DNA of 32,968 nt from the NCBI RefSeq assembly GCF_000568255.1, contig NZ_KK037166.1, positions 7,391,015-7,423,982 of the forward strand, in the 5' to 3' direction. Position numbers and translations under genes: made by a program. The DNA is from Kutzneria sp. 744. Its GTDB lineage: Bacteria; Actinomycetota; Actinomycetes; Mycobacteriales; Pseudonocardiaceae. Below the pieces are notes generated by a model. That model searched no databases, was not told the origin of the DNA, and saw only the letters and a program-made list of their open reading frames with translations. Below are positions 1 to 6,685 of this stretch, piece by piece (position 1 is the stretch's first letter; each line of letters starts with the position of its first letter).

Positions 1-545
1 GTAGTGATATCGATTACAGCCCTCGTGACATGCGAGGACTGGCTCCGGTTACCCGTTCGGGCGCCGCCCCCGGCGACGTGCTCGCCGTGTGCGGGCGGCT
101 CGGGTGGGCGGCGGCCGGTCTGGCGGTGCTCGGACGTGGTTTCCGATCGCCGGTGGCGATCGTCGGCGCGCAGCAGGCGCCGGAGCCGCCCTACGGCGCC
201 GGGCCGCAGGCGGCCGAGGCGGGGGCGTCGGCCATGCTCGACGTCTCCGACGGGCTGCTCAGTGACGTCGGCCACATCGCGGAAGCCTCGGGCGTGGCGA
301 TCGACATCCGCACCGATCTGCTCCCCGTGCACCAGCGGTTGATCGACGTCGGCTCGGCGCTCGGCGCGAACCCGCGGCACTGGGTGCTCACCGGCGGCGA
401 GGACCACGCCCTGGCCGCCACCTTCCCCGAGCCGGCCGATGTGCCCGACGGCTGGGCCACCATCGGCACCGTGCGCCGCGGCGCGGGCGTGACCGTGGAC
501 GGCCGGCCGTACGAGGGCACCTCGGGCTGGGAGCACTGGCGTTGA
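1..545 (+). CDS. thiL: Thiamine-monophosphate kinase (3' part)
   Basis: C-terminal part of ThiL, which phosphorylates thiamine monophosphate to the cofactor thiamine diphosphate in the cytoplasm. The gene is cut by the window edge; the first full codon is at base 3 and about 180 residues remain. An AIR-synthase-like C-terminal domain is visible, with the motifs AMLDVSDGLLSDVGHIAEAS (nucleotide and Mg binding) and LTGGEDHALAATF, both typical of ThiL. An internal ATG at base 30 lies inside the conserved domain and is not the start. In related actinobacteria thiL lies just upstream of ung and rpmB, which fits what follows here, although extra genes sit between them. Family assignment is firm. 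Confidence 0.93.
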   Translation, partial: SDIDYSPRDMRGLAPVTRSGAAPGDVLAVCGRLGWAAAGLAVLGRGFRSPVAIVGAQQAPEPPYGAGPQAAEAGASAMLDVSDGLLSDVGHIAEASGVAIDIRTDLLPVHQRLIDVGSALGANPRHWVLTGGEDHALAATFPEPADVPDGWATIGTVRRGAGVTVDGRPYEGTSGWEHWR

Positions 546-591
546 CCCGCGCCAGCGTCGGTAAGGGAAACTGAGCAAAGGAAACTTCCCG

Positions 592-1113
592 GTGGCCATT
601 TACGCGTTGGGTGATCTCGTCCCGTCCGTCCACCCGGACGCCTATGTGCATCCGGACGCCACCGTGATCGGCTCGGTGACCATCGGCGCCGACTCCTCGG
701 TGTGGCCGCACGCCGTGCTGCGCGGCGACTACGGGACGATCACCGTCGGCGAGCGCACCAGCATCCAGGACGGCACGGTGCTGCACTGCACCAAGTTCCA
801 CGCCACCACCATCGGCTCCGACTGCGTGGTCGGGCACAACGCACACGTGGAGGGGGCGACGGTCGGCGACCGCTGCCTGATCGCCTCGGGTTCGGTGGTG
901 CTCAACGGTTCCGTGATCGGTGACGGCGCGGTGGTCGGCGCGGGCGCGGTGGTGTCGTTCAACGGAGTCGTGCCGCCGCGGGCGATGGCGCTGGGTGTGC
1001 CGGCGCGTGTCCGCGAGGGGCACGAGGTCCCCGAGGACATGACCAAGGGCATCGTCGAGCTTTATGTCGGCAACGCGCGGGCGTATCGCCACGGACTTCG
1101 CCGCCTCGACTAG
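592..1113 (+). CDS. Gamma-carbonic-anhydrase-like hexapeptide-repeat protein
   Basis: A 173-residue left-handed beta-helix protein built of hexapeptide repeats such as VIGSVTIGADSSVWP and IGDGAVVGAGAVV, of the gamma carbonic anhydrase/YrdA/CaiE group, usually a cytoplasmic trimer with metal sites between subunits. Arg44 and Asp46 (LRGD), Gln59-Asp60 (SIQDGT) and two expected metal histidines, His65 and His82, are present. The usual third histidine, five residues after His82 in GHxAxxHG, is Glu87 here (GHNAHVEG), with an extra His85 nearby. Carbonic anhydrase activity is therefore doubtful; a CoA-acyl or carnitine-type role, or none, is possible. GTG start, 46 bases after thiL. It ends 32 bases before the next gene, which has its own promoter-like sequence. 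Confidence 0.85.
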   Translation: MAIYALGDLVPSVHPDAYVHPDATVIGSVTIGADSSVWPHAVLRGDYGTITVGERTSIQDGTVLHCTKFHATTIGSDCVVGHNAHVEGATVGDRCLIASGSVVLNGSVIGDGAVVGAGAVVSFNGVVPPRAMALGVPARVREGHEVPEDMTKGIVELYVGNARAYRHGLRRLD

Positions 1114-1119
1114 TACCCT
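1114..1119 (+). promoter_or_regulatory. Candidate -10 element for the membrane protein gene
   Basis: TACCCT, a common actinobacterial -10 hexamer, follows immediately on the carbonic-anhydrase-like stop codon, about 26 bases before the GTG at 1146. A GGAAAGG ribosome-binding sequence lies between. No convincing -35 is seen. The same hexamer occurs upstream of rpmB and of the DAK2 gene. Confidence 0.35.
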
Positions 1120-1145
1120 TCCGGGGGACACTGGAAAGGGGCGTT

Positions 1146-2078
1146 GTGGCCACCGCCGAGGACGACGCGTTACCAGATGAGCTGGTTCTGCCGGCCCGCT
1201 TCGATGCGCCACCGCCGATCACCCACTCCCGTGTGCCCCTGTGGTTACGCCTCGTCGGCGCGGCCGTTCTCGCCCTGGTGTCCGTGTGGCTGCCGTTGTG
1301 GCTGGTCCTGGTCGGGTCCGCCGTCGCCCTCGGCGTGACCGGCCTGTCCCTCATTCGCGGTGACAGCGCCCGCGAACCCCGTCGCAACGAGCTCATCTCC
1401 CTGGTGGCGCACCGCGAGCCGCAGCGCCGTGTGTACGCCCAGATGCGGTGGTACAGCCCGGGCGGCCGGGCGCTGCCGGAGATCTCCGTCGCCGCCGACC
1501 AGGGCGGCCATGTCGACCAGCTGTTCGGCGTGCCCGACGGCATCGACCTCGGGGCGCTGCGCGTGGACGGCGAGCCCGCGCCCGCGGTGCTGCTCGGTGA
1601 CGTCGACCATGGCGGGCACTGCGTGCTCGTGCTCGACGGCGACGAGCAGGTGCTGCCGTTGTCTCTGCCGTACCAACCGAAGGGGCGCAAGTTCCTGCGC
1701 CCGCGACAGTTCGGCCACGTGTTCCAGGCGCCCGGTCCGACCGCGCCGGTGCTGGTCCCGCTGCGCATGCGGGGCAAGGCCGCCACGGCCACCAAGTGGT
1801 TGCAGGACGGTCCTGATTGGACGGACGTGCGGCTGCTGCCCGTCCGGGGCGACTGGACCCGAGTCGTGCTGGCCGATCCGGACGAGGGCACCCTGCTCGC
1901 GCACGCCCGGCTGCCGTGGTCCGCGCGCCGGCTGGCCACCCGTCCGCTGGCCGCGCTGGCCGCCGTGCGGCAGAAGTGGCGCATGGATCCCGACGCGCCC
2001 GGTGACGTCGAAATACTTCTTTACGGCGCAGATTGGCCGGCCGTTGTGCTCACGCGTGTGAGTGGTCGCCTGCGCTGA
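1146..2078 (+). CDS. Two-TM hypothetical membrane protein
   Basis: A 310-residue protein of unknown function. After a short hydrophilic N-terminus there is a hydrophobic hairpin at about residues 30-70 (WLRLVGAAVLALVSVWLPLW and LVLVGSAVALGVTGLSLI), which predicts two closely spaced membrane helices. A large soluble domain of about 240 residues follows. It is rich in short beta-strand-like stretches (VLVLDGDEQVLPLSLPY, VRLLPVRGDWTRVVLAD) and contains no catalytic motif that I recognise. GTG start with a GGAAAGG ribosome-binding site 10 bases upstream. Base composition and codon use resemble the surrounding housekeeping genes. A non-coding gap of 400 bases follows. I do not assign a function. 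Confidence 0.75.
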   Translation: MATAEDDALPDELVLPARFDAPPPITHSRVPLWLRLVGAAVLALVSVWLPLWLVLVGSAVALGVTGLSLIRGDSAREPRRNELISLVAHREPQRRVYAQMRWYSPGGRALPEISVAADQGGHVDQLFGVPDGIDLGALRVDGEPAPAVLLGDVDHGGHCVLVLDGDEQVLPLSLPYQPKGRKFLRPRQFGHVFQAPGPTAPVLVPLRMRGKAATATKWLQDGPDWTDVRLLPVRGDWTRVVLADPDEGTLLAHARLPWSARRLATRPLAALAAVRQKWRMDPDAPGDVEILLYGADWPAVVLTRVSGRLR

Positions 2079-2478
2079 CACTCCCGGTGCATGTGAGAGT
2101 CACTCGGTCGGACTAGGGTGGTGCCGATCGTGCGCGTTTTACCGTGGTTTCCGTTTGCCGCCCTTCTGATCGTGGAGCACGGTAAGTCCAATCGGTGTTC
2201 CACCTCACTCACATATTTTACTCAGGTTTTACGTTCGACTTTCCCGGGCTTCCCGACCAGGTCGGAGGCGCGGCGGTCGTTACTGCATAAGAGTGGCATT
2301 TGGCTACTGTGAGTGATGCTCACGTGGGATGTTTGCCCGATTGGACGCTGGCTGTCCCGATCCCGGGTCACTACCGTCAAGCTCGACGGTCAAGGTAATG
2401 TTCTCTTGACCTTCGCGGTTCGAATGCATCTCACTGTGGGGCAATGAGACGTCTTCGCTCATTCAAAGGGGTTTACGC
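2079..2478. promoter_or_regulatory. 400-base non-coding upstream region of the lyase gene
   Basis: No convincing gene on either strand. It is more AT-rich than its surroundings (for example around 2200-2235), as expected for a regulatory region. TTGACC at 2406-2411 is a fair -35, but the -10 seventeen bases on (2429-2434, TCTCAC) is weak. A small inverted repeat GTGAG-N5-CTCAC lies at 2309-2323. The lyase ribosome-binding site AAAGGGG lies at about 2466-2472. The length suggests regulated transcription of the lyase-transporter pair. Confidence 0.35.
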
Positions 2479-3351
2479 ATGACTTACGGCAGCGCTCTGC
2501 GCCGCGATGTGCAAAGCGACAGCATCACGCCGCTGATCGGCGTGTTCGACATGTTCTCCGCGTCGCTGTCCGCGCAACACTACGGCGGCATGTTCGTCTC
2601 CGGCTTCGGTTTCGCCGCGTCCTACTACGGGCTGCCGGACATCGGCTTCATCGCGTGGCCGGACATGGTCAACTTCGTGCAGCGGCTGCGGCTGGCCTTC
2701 CCCCAGCAGCACCTGCTCGTGGACATCGACGACGGCTACGTCGATCCCGAGGTCGCCTGCCACGTCGTGGAGAACCTGGAGCGCATCGGCGCCTCCGGCG
2801 TGATCCTGGAGGACCAGAAGCGGCCGCGCCGCTGCGGTCATGTCGACGGCAAGCAGATCCTCCCGCTTGAGGAGTATCTGGAGAAGCTCAACCTCGTGCT
2901 GGAGACCCGCAAGGACCTCGTGGTCGTCGCCCGCACCGACGCCACCGAGGAGTCCGAGATCCTGCGCCGCGCCGAGGCGCTGGCCCAGACCGATGCCGAC
3001 GTGCTGCTGGTCGACGGCGTGCGCTCCGTCGACCGGATCCGCAAGGTGCGTGCCGTCATCGGCGACAAGCCCCTGCTGTTCAACCAGATCGCCGGCGGCA
3101 AGTCGCCGCGCCTGTCCCTCACCGAACTCGAGGACCTCGGCGTCAACGTCGCCATCTACTCCACGCCGTGCCTGTTCGCCGCGCACACCGCCATCGACAA
3201 CGCCCTGCTGGAGCTGCGGGCCAACGACGGCCGCCTGCCCGAGGTCTCCGAGGGCGACGTCGGCGTCGCCGCCTCCATCGACCTGTTGGAGCGCAACATC
3301 TCCCGGCACCACCCCAAGCTGGACCGGCGCGATGTCACGGTTGCGGGTTGA
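2479..3351 (+). CDS. Isocitrate lyase/PEP mutase superfamily lyase
   Basis: A 290-residue TIM-barrel enzyme of the isocitrate lyase/PEP mutase superfamily. Visible family marks are the N-terminal GVFDMFSASLSAQ, the substrate loop SGFGFAASYYGLPD, the Mg-binding DIDDGY (Asp82 and Asp84), the catalytic loop EDQKRPRRCGH and VARTDA. The loop has the lyase-type Cys-Gly-His rather than the EDKxxxxxNS of true PEP mutases. It should therefore break a C-C bond in a malate- or oxaloacetate-like substrate (methylisocitrate lyase, dimethylmalate lyase or oxaloacetate decarboxylase type) rather than make phosphonates; the exact substrate cannot be read. ATG start with AAAGGGG upstream. The stop lies 20 bases inside the following transporter gene, so the two are co-translated and probably act on related acids. 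Confidence 0.85.
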   Translation: MTYGSALRRDVQSDSITPLIGVFDMFSASLSAQHYGGMFVSGFGFAASYYGLPDIGFIAWPDMVNFVQRLRLAFPQQHLLVDIDDGYVDPEVACHVVENLERIGASGVILEDQKRPRRCGHVDGKQILPLEEYLEKLNLVLETRKDLVVVARTDATEESEILRRAEALAQTDADVLLVDGVRSVDRIRKVRAVIGDKPLLFNQIAGGKSPRLSLTELEDLGVNVAIYSTPCLFAAHTAIDNALLELRANDGRLPEVSEGDVGVAASIDLLERNISRHHPKLDRRDVTVAG

Positions 3352-4318
3352 CCCCTACATCGTGGCGTTGCTGTTGACGGTGGCCGTCGCCTCGCTGCTC
3401 CCGGCGAGCGGGGCGGTGGCCACCGGCTTCGGCCACGCGACCACGATCGCCATCGGCCTGCTGTTCTTCCTCTACGGGGCCAGGCTTTCCACCCGTGAGG
3501 CGCTGGACGGCCTCAAGCACTGGCGGCTGCACGGCCTGGTCCTCACGGCCACCTTCGTGCTGTTTCCCCTGCTGGGCCTGCTCTGCAGGCTGCTCGTGCC
3601 GTGGGCGCTGCCCCCGGACCTGTGGGCCGGCCTGATGTTCCTGTGCTGCCTGCCCTCCACCGTCCAGTCCTCCATCGCCTTCACCTCCATCGCCCGCGGC
3701 AACGTCGCCGCCGCCATCTGCAGCGCCTCCTTCTCCAACCTCATCGGCATCGTGCTCACGCCGCTGCTGGTCACCGTTTTCCTGTTCACCAGCAGCGGCG
3801 GCATCTCCTTCGGTGCCGTGCGGGACATCATGATGCAGCTCTTGGCCCCCTTCGTCGCCGGGCAGCTGCTCCGCCGGTGGATCGGCGGCTTCCTCACCCG
3901 CCACAAGAAGATCCTCGGCTACGTCGACCGGGGCTCCATCCTCCTGGTCGTCTACGCCGCCTTCAGCGAGGGCGTGGTGGCCGGCATCTGGGGCCGTCTG
4001 TCCTGGCTGTCCCTGGTCGTGCTGCTGGCCGTCAACGCCGTCCTGTTGGCCGTCGTCATGCTCGCGACCACCTTCGCCGCCCGCCGGCTGCGCTTCTCCA
4101 CCGAGGACGAGATCGCCATCGTCTTCTGCGGCTCCAAGAAGTCCCTCGCCAGCGGCCTGCCCATGGGCACGGTGCTCTTCCCCGCCGCCACCGTAGGCCT
4201 GGCCGTCCTGCCGCTGATGCTCTTCCACCAGCTGCAACTCATGGTGTGCGCCTGGCTCGCCCGACGGTACGGCGCCCGCAAGGAAGCCGTCGCGCTCGCC
4301 CGGGGTGCATGTGAGTGA
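3332..4318 (+). CDS. Bile acid:sodium symporter-like (BASS) transporter 1
   Basis: A 328-residue integral membrane protein with about ten hydrophobic helices, of the SBF-like branch of the bile acid/sodium symporter superfamily. Conserved stretches include CCLPSTVQSSIAFTSIARGN, ASFSNLIGIVLTPLL, AFSEGVVAGIWG and GSKKSLASGLPM. Many members move organic acids with sodium, and the partner lyase suggests an organic-acid substrate, by inference. The ATG at 3332 overlaps the lyase end by 20 bases. The last codons (A-C-E-stop) lie inside the left arm of a 49-base hairpin repeat at 4308-4356, so the extreme C-terminus is written by that repeat. It is about two thirds identical by eye to the transporter at 6686-7663. 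Confidence 0.85.
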   Translation: MSRLRVDPYIVALLLTVAVASLLPASGAVATGFGHATTIAIGLLFFLYGARLSTREALDGLKHWRLHGLVLTATFVLFPLLGLLCRLLVPWALPPDLWAGLMFLCCLPSTVQSSIAFTSIARGNVAAAICSASFSNLIGIVLTPLLVTVFLFTSSGGISFGAVRDIMMQLLAPFVAGQLLRRWIGGFLTRHKKILGYVDRGSILLVVYAAFSEGVVAGIWGRLSWLSLVVLLAVNAVLLAVVMLATTFAARRLRFSTEDEIAIVFCGSKKSLASGLPMGTVLFPAATVGLAVLPLMLFHQLQLMVCAWLARRYGARKEAVALARGACE

Positions 4319-4356
4319 CTCACTTGGCTTCCAAGGCCATCTGAGCCACTCACGTG
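4308..4356. repeat. 49-base hairpin repeat, copy 1
   Basis: Two 15-base arms (4308-4322 and 4342-4356; core GTGAGTGACTCA against TGAGCCACTCAC) separated by a 19-base loop that holds a minor hairpin of its own (TTGG/CCAA). The arms pair apart from about two mismatched or wobble positions. A second copy with the same arms and the same loop length, but another loop sequence, lies at 27309-27357. Copy 1 lies between convergent genes and probably ends transcription; its left arm includes the end of the BASS transporter gene. Confidence 0.7.
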
Positions 4357-4380
4357 CTGTCCCGTCCGGCGCGAGACGGC

Positions 4381-5136
4381 TCAGAGGTTGTCGCGCGTGA
4401 CTTCTTGCATCGTCCCGTCCGGTCCCATTCGAAACACCTGCGGAGACCCCATCATCTCGCGCAGCCGTGCGTAGTTGGCTTCCCGTGCGGCCTGCTCCTT
4501 CGGATCGGTCACTCGGAACCCGTGCAGCGGAACGCTCTCGGTGTCGATGTCGTGCGGGTCGGGGTAACCCTCGATGACGAAGCCGAACAGCGCCCGCAAT
4601 GCCAGTTCGCCCAGCTCCAAGGGATGGAACGGCAACGGGTACGGCCCCCGGTCGGGCCAGCCCGGCGCGGGCTCGACGGGATGCTCGCCGGCCCAGTACG
4701 GCAACTCGAAGTCGAACGGCTCGCCGATGTTCTCCTGGATGCCGCTGTCCGGCGACAGGCTCAGCGAGCGAATCAGCGCGCCGTCCTCCCACACGGCGAA
4801 GCCGAGCCAGTCCACCACGGAGTGCATGCCGTGCATGATGATTCGCCGCCCCGCGCCCAGCTCGTGCAAGCGCTCCAGCAGCTCCGACGGCCGGTCGCGC
4901 ACGAGCCTCCGGTCGCACAAGAGTCGCACCCCGGGCAGCGTGGTGGCGTAGGTGACGTCGTCCGGCGGGTACTCGTGCTCGAACAGCGAGCCCTCCCCGA
5001 TGGACTCGGTCGAGTAGCCCGGAAACACCCGGCGCACCAGATCTTCGGCCGCTGCCTGCGTCGATCGTGCGCCGGTCGTCAACGCCGGACGGACATCCCC
5101 GTCGGCAAACGCCAGTAGCGCTGTCTTCGCGCCCAC
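4381..5136 (-). CDS. DUF6928 family protein
   Basis: A 251-residue cytosolic protein of the actinobacterial DUF6928 family, recognised by the N-terminus GAKTALLAFADGD and by IIMHGMHSVVDWLGFAVWEDG and EPFDFELPYWAGEHP in the middle. Its function is unknown; I recall no catalytic assignment. The GTG at 5136 is preferred because a GGAGG sequence lies at the right distance (5143-5147) and family members begin M-G-A-K-T-A. The frame stays open 78 codons further upstream, but that part reads across the ung promoter and shows no family similarity. It is convergent with the BASS transporter, with a hairpin repeat between, and divergent from ung. Confidence 0.8.
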   Translation of the reverse strand: MGAKTALLAFADGDVRPALTTGARSTQAAAEDLVRRVFPGYSTESIGEGSLFEHEYPPDDVTYATTLPGVRLLCDRRLVRDRPSELLERLHELGAGRRIIMHGMHSVVDWLGFAVWEDGALIRSLSLSPDSGIQENIGEPFDFELPYWAGEHPVEPAPGWPDRGPYPLPFHPLELGELALRALFGFVIEGYPDPHDIDTESVPLHGFRVTDPKEQAAREANYARLREMMGSPQVFRMGPDGTMQEVTRDNL

Positions 5137-5235
5137 CCTGATCCTCCACGAAGTCAGATGGTCAAGTGGCCCGCACCGTATCCACGACCCCTGACAACGG
5201 CCGCCGCCCCGTCCGGGAGTGTCGGGGGTGCCGGA

Positions 5236-5241
5236 TACAGT
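5236..5241 (+). promoter_or_regulatory. Candidate -10 of a leaderless ung transcript
   Basis: TACAGT lies 7 bases before the ung ATG, and there is no Shine-Dalgarno-like sequence upstream of it. This predicts transcription starting at or next to the ATG. No clear -35 hexamer is seen. Confidence 0.45.
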
Positions 5242-5248
5242 TCGCGGC

Positions 5249-5926
5249 ATGGTTTCCCGTCCCTTGAACGAAGTTGTCGAAGCCGGCTGGGCGCAGGCGT
5301 TGGAGCCGGTCGCGGAGCGGATAGCCGCGATGGGGGAGTTCCTGCGCGCCGAGGTGGCGGCGGGGCGCACCTACCTGCCGGCGGGGGAGAACGTGCTGCG
5401 GGCGTTCAAGCAGCCGTTCGCGGACGTGCGGGTGCTGATCGTGGGGCAGGACCCGTATCCGACGCCGGGGCACGCGGTGGGGCTGAGCTTCTCGGTGGCG
5501 CCCGAGGTGCGGCCGGTGCCGCGCAGCCTGGCCAACATCTACACGGAGATGGAGTCGGACCTGGGCCTGCCGCGGCCGTCCAACGGGGATCTCTCGCCGT
5601 GGGCTGAGCAGGGAGTGCTGCTGCTCAACCGATCTCTGACGGTGGCGCCGGGACGGCCGAACTCGCACAAGGGCAAGGGCTGGGAGCAGGTCACGGAGCA
5701 GGCCATCCGCGCACTGCACGCCCGTCGCACCCCGCTGGTGGCAATCCTGTGGGGCAGCAACGCCCGCAGCCTGGCCCCGTTGCTGCAAGGGGTGCCGTGC
5801 ATCGAGTCGGCGCACCCGAGTCCGATGTCGGCGGACCGGGGGTTCTTCGGCTCGAAGCCGTTCAGCCGGGCCAACGACCTGCTCACCCGCCAGGGCGCGC
5901 AGCCCATCGACTGGAAGTTGCCGTGA
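5249..5926 (+). CDS. ung: Uracil-DNA glycosylase, family 1
   Basis: A 225-residue family 1 uracil-DNA glycosylase, which removes uracil from DNA at the start of base excision repair. The water-activating loop [17 protein letters not shown] contains catalytic Asp68. [15 protein letters not shown] and the leucine-intercalation loop [21 protein letters not shown] are all intact. Length and sequence closely match the mycobacterial enzyme, which also begins M-x-x-R-P-L. That supports the ATG at 5249 over a GTG 30 bases upstream, as does the -10-like TACAGT placed for leaderless translation. The stop codon overlaps the next GTG by four bases (GTGA), so a small membrane protein is coupled to ung. 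Confidence 0.96.
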   Translation: MVSRPLNEVVEAGWAQALEPVAERIAAMGEFLRAEVAAGRTYLPAGENVLRAFKQPFADVRVLIVGQDPYPTPGHAVGLSFSVAPEVRPVPRSLANIYTEMESDLGLPRPSNGDLSPWAEQGVLLLNRSLTVAPGRPNSHKGKGWEQVTEQAIRALHARRTPLVAILWGSNARSLAPLLQGVPCIESAHPSPMSADRGFFGSKPFSRANDLLTRQGAQPIDWKLP

Positions 5927-6138
5927 TTGCCGAGGAACTGCTGAGGCTCGGGCTGACGAACAACGCGGTTGCGGGCTTCGTGGAGGGCAGCGTCTTCCAG
6001 GCTGGACAACTGACCATCAACGTCTACGGCTCGGCCTCGGAGTTCCCTTGGGCTGCGGCCCTCGTCGGTGTCATCGTGGGCGGCATCCTCATGTACATAT
6101 GGATGTCCCGGACGGCACAGGTCTATCCGGAGCCCTGA
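5923..6138 (+). CDS. Small single-TM protein coupled to ung
   Basis: A 71-residue protein that starts with a GTG overlapping the ung stop codon (GTGA), so its translation should depend on ung. The first 40 residues (containing [20 protein letters not shown]) resemble the short N-x-V-x-G-x-V-x-G-x-V-x-Q-A-G beta segments that are often fused to actinobacterial conflict and signalling proteins. A membrane helix follows at about residues 44-62 ([19 protein letters not shown]), with a short tail ending Y-P-E-P. Such segments are thought to act as adaptors; the role here is unknown. Coding is supported by the overlap, the clean hydrophobic segment and the codon pattern. Nothing suggests a DNA-repair function apart from its position. 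Confidence 0.6.
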   Translation: MIAEELLRLGLTNNAVAGFVEGSVFQAGQLTINVYGSASEFPWAAALVGVIVGGILMYIWMSRTAQVYPEP

Positions 6139-6365
6139 CGCTGTTTGGCCTGTTCCCGACACCCTTCCCTAAGCCTGGCGAGTGATCGACTCGGCTGGCC
6201 GGACGGCGCGCCGCGGCGCTGGGGCGCCTTGGCGTCGGGGCGGTGGTTTCGCTGCCGCAGTTCGAGGCTTGGCTGTGTCAGCGTGCGAATCGTTGCGGCA
6301 GCCGTGTTGATCACCGGCTGGCGGTATTGAGCCTGTCGGCTCGTACTGCGCCGGATCCGTAGGCG

Positions 6366-6584
6366 CTAGTGCTGGTGCTGGCCGCGGACCTCCAGGGAGG
6401 ACAGGAGTTCGGCGGTGGCTGCGGCGACGGCGTCGACGGCCTTGGCGAAGGCCTCGGCGTTGTGGGCGGCGGGGGCGCGGAAGCCGGAGAGCTTGCGCAC
6501 GTACTGGAGGGCGGCGGCGCGGACGTCGGCGTCGGTCACGTGGTCGGTGAACGGCGGGCGCAGGGTCTTGATGCTTCGGCACAT
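6366..6584 (-). CDS. DUF2277 family protein
   Basis: A 72-residue small cytosolic protein matching DUF2277, recognised by the start M-C-R-S-I-K-T-L-R-P and the central AALQYVRKLSGFRAP. The rest is an alanine-rich helix (FAKAVDAVAAATAELLSSL). Its function is unknown; the conserved N-terminal Cys and the basic FxRK...GFR core are family hallmarks. The ATG at 6584 is the first residue of the family motif, and there is no clear Shine-Dalgarno. CACAAT lies six bases upstream, so translation may be leaderless. It is divergent from the second BASS transporter, and the shared upstream region carries a nested palindrome at 6605-6639. Confidence 0.8.
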   Translation of the reverse strand: MCRSIKTLRPPFTDHVTDADVRAAALQYVRKLSGFRAPAAHNAEAFAKAVDAVAAATAELLSSLEVRGQHQH

Positions 6585-6604
6585 GCGGCCATTGTGCGCG
6601 CGAA

Positions 6605-6639
6605 CTCTGACTTATCACGTTTCGTGAACACAGTCAGAG
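6605..6639. promoter_or_regulatory. Nested palindrome between divergent DUF2277 and BASS 2 genes
   Basis: The outer arms CTCTGACT (6605-6612) and AGTCAGAG (6632-6639) are perfectly complementary. Inside them TCACG (6615-6619) and CGTGA (6623-6627) form a second inverted repeat, with the centre shifted by one base. The site is about 20 bases upstream of the DUF2277 ATG and 47 upstream of the BASS ATG, a good place for an operator controlling both. A protein-binding role is inferred. Confidence 0.4.
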
Positions 6640-6685
6640 CGGTTAGCGTGTTTCCGAATTGGCGCTCTGCATCGATCCTGGAGAC

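Noticed and set aside
2479-3351. Phosphonate biosynthesis by a PEP mutase
   Set aside because: The catalytic loop is EDQKRPRRCGH (lyase type), not EDKxxxxxNS, and no phosphonopyruvate decarboxylase or other phosphonate gene is nearby.
3335-5149. Very long minus-strand open frame (about 600 codons)
   Set aside because: Antisense shadow of the BASS transporter extended through the DUF6928 gene in the wrong frame; low-complexity composition and no family motif.
6139-6365. Gene between the small ung-linked protein and DUF2277
   Set aside because: Short frames on both strands are Arg/Pro-rich without motifs or ribosome-binding sites; nothing identifiable in these 227 bases.
6613-6630. parS-like centromere site (TATCACGTTTCGTGAAC)
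   Set aside because: It departs from the TGTTTCACGTGAAACA consensus in spacing and sequence and fits a local nested palindrome better.
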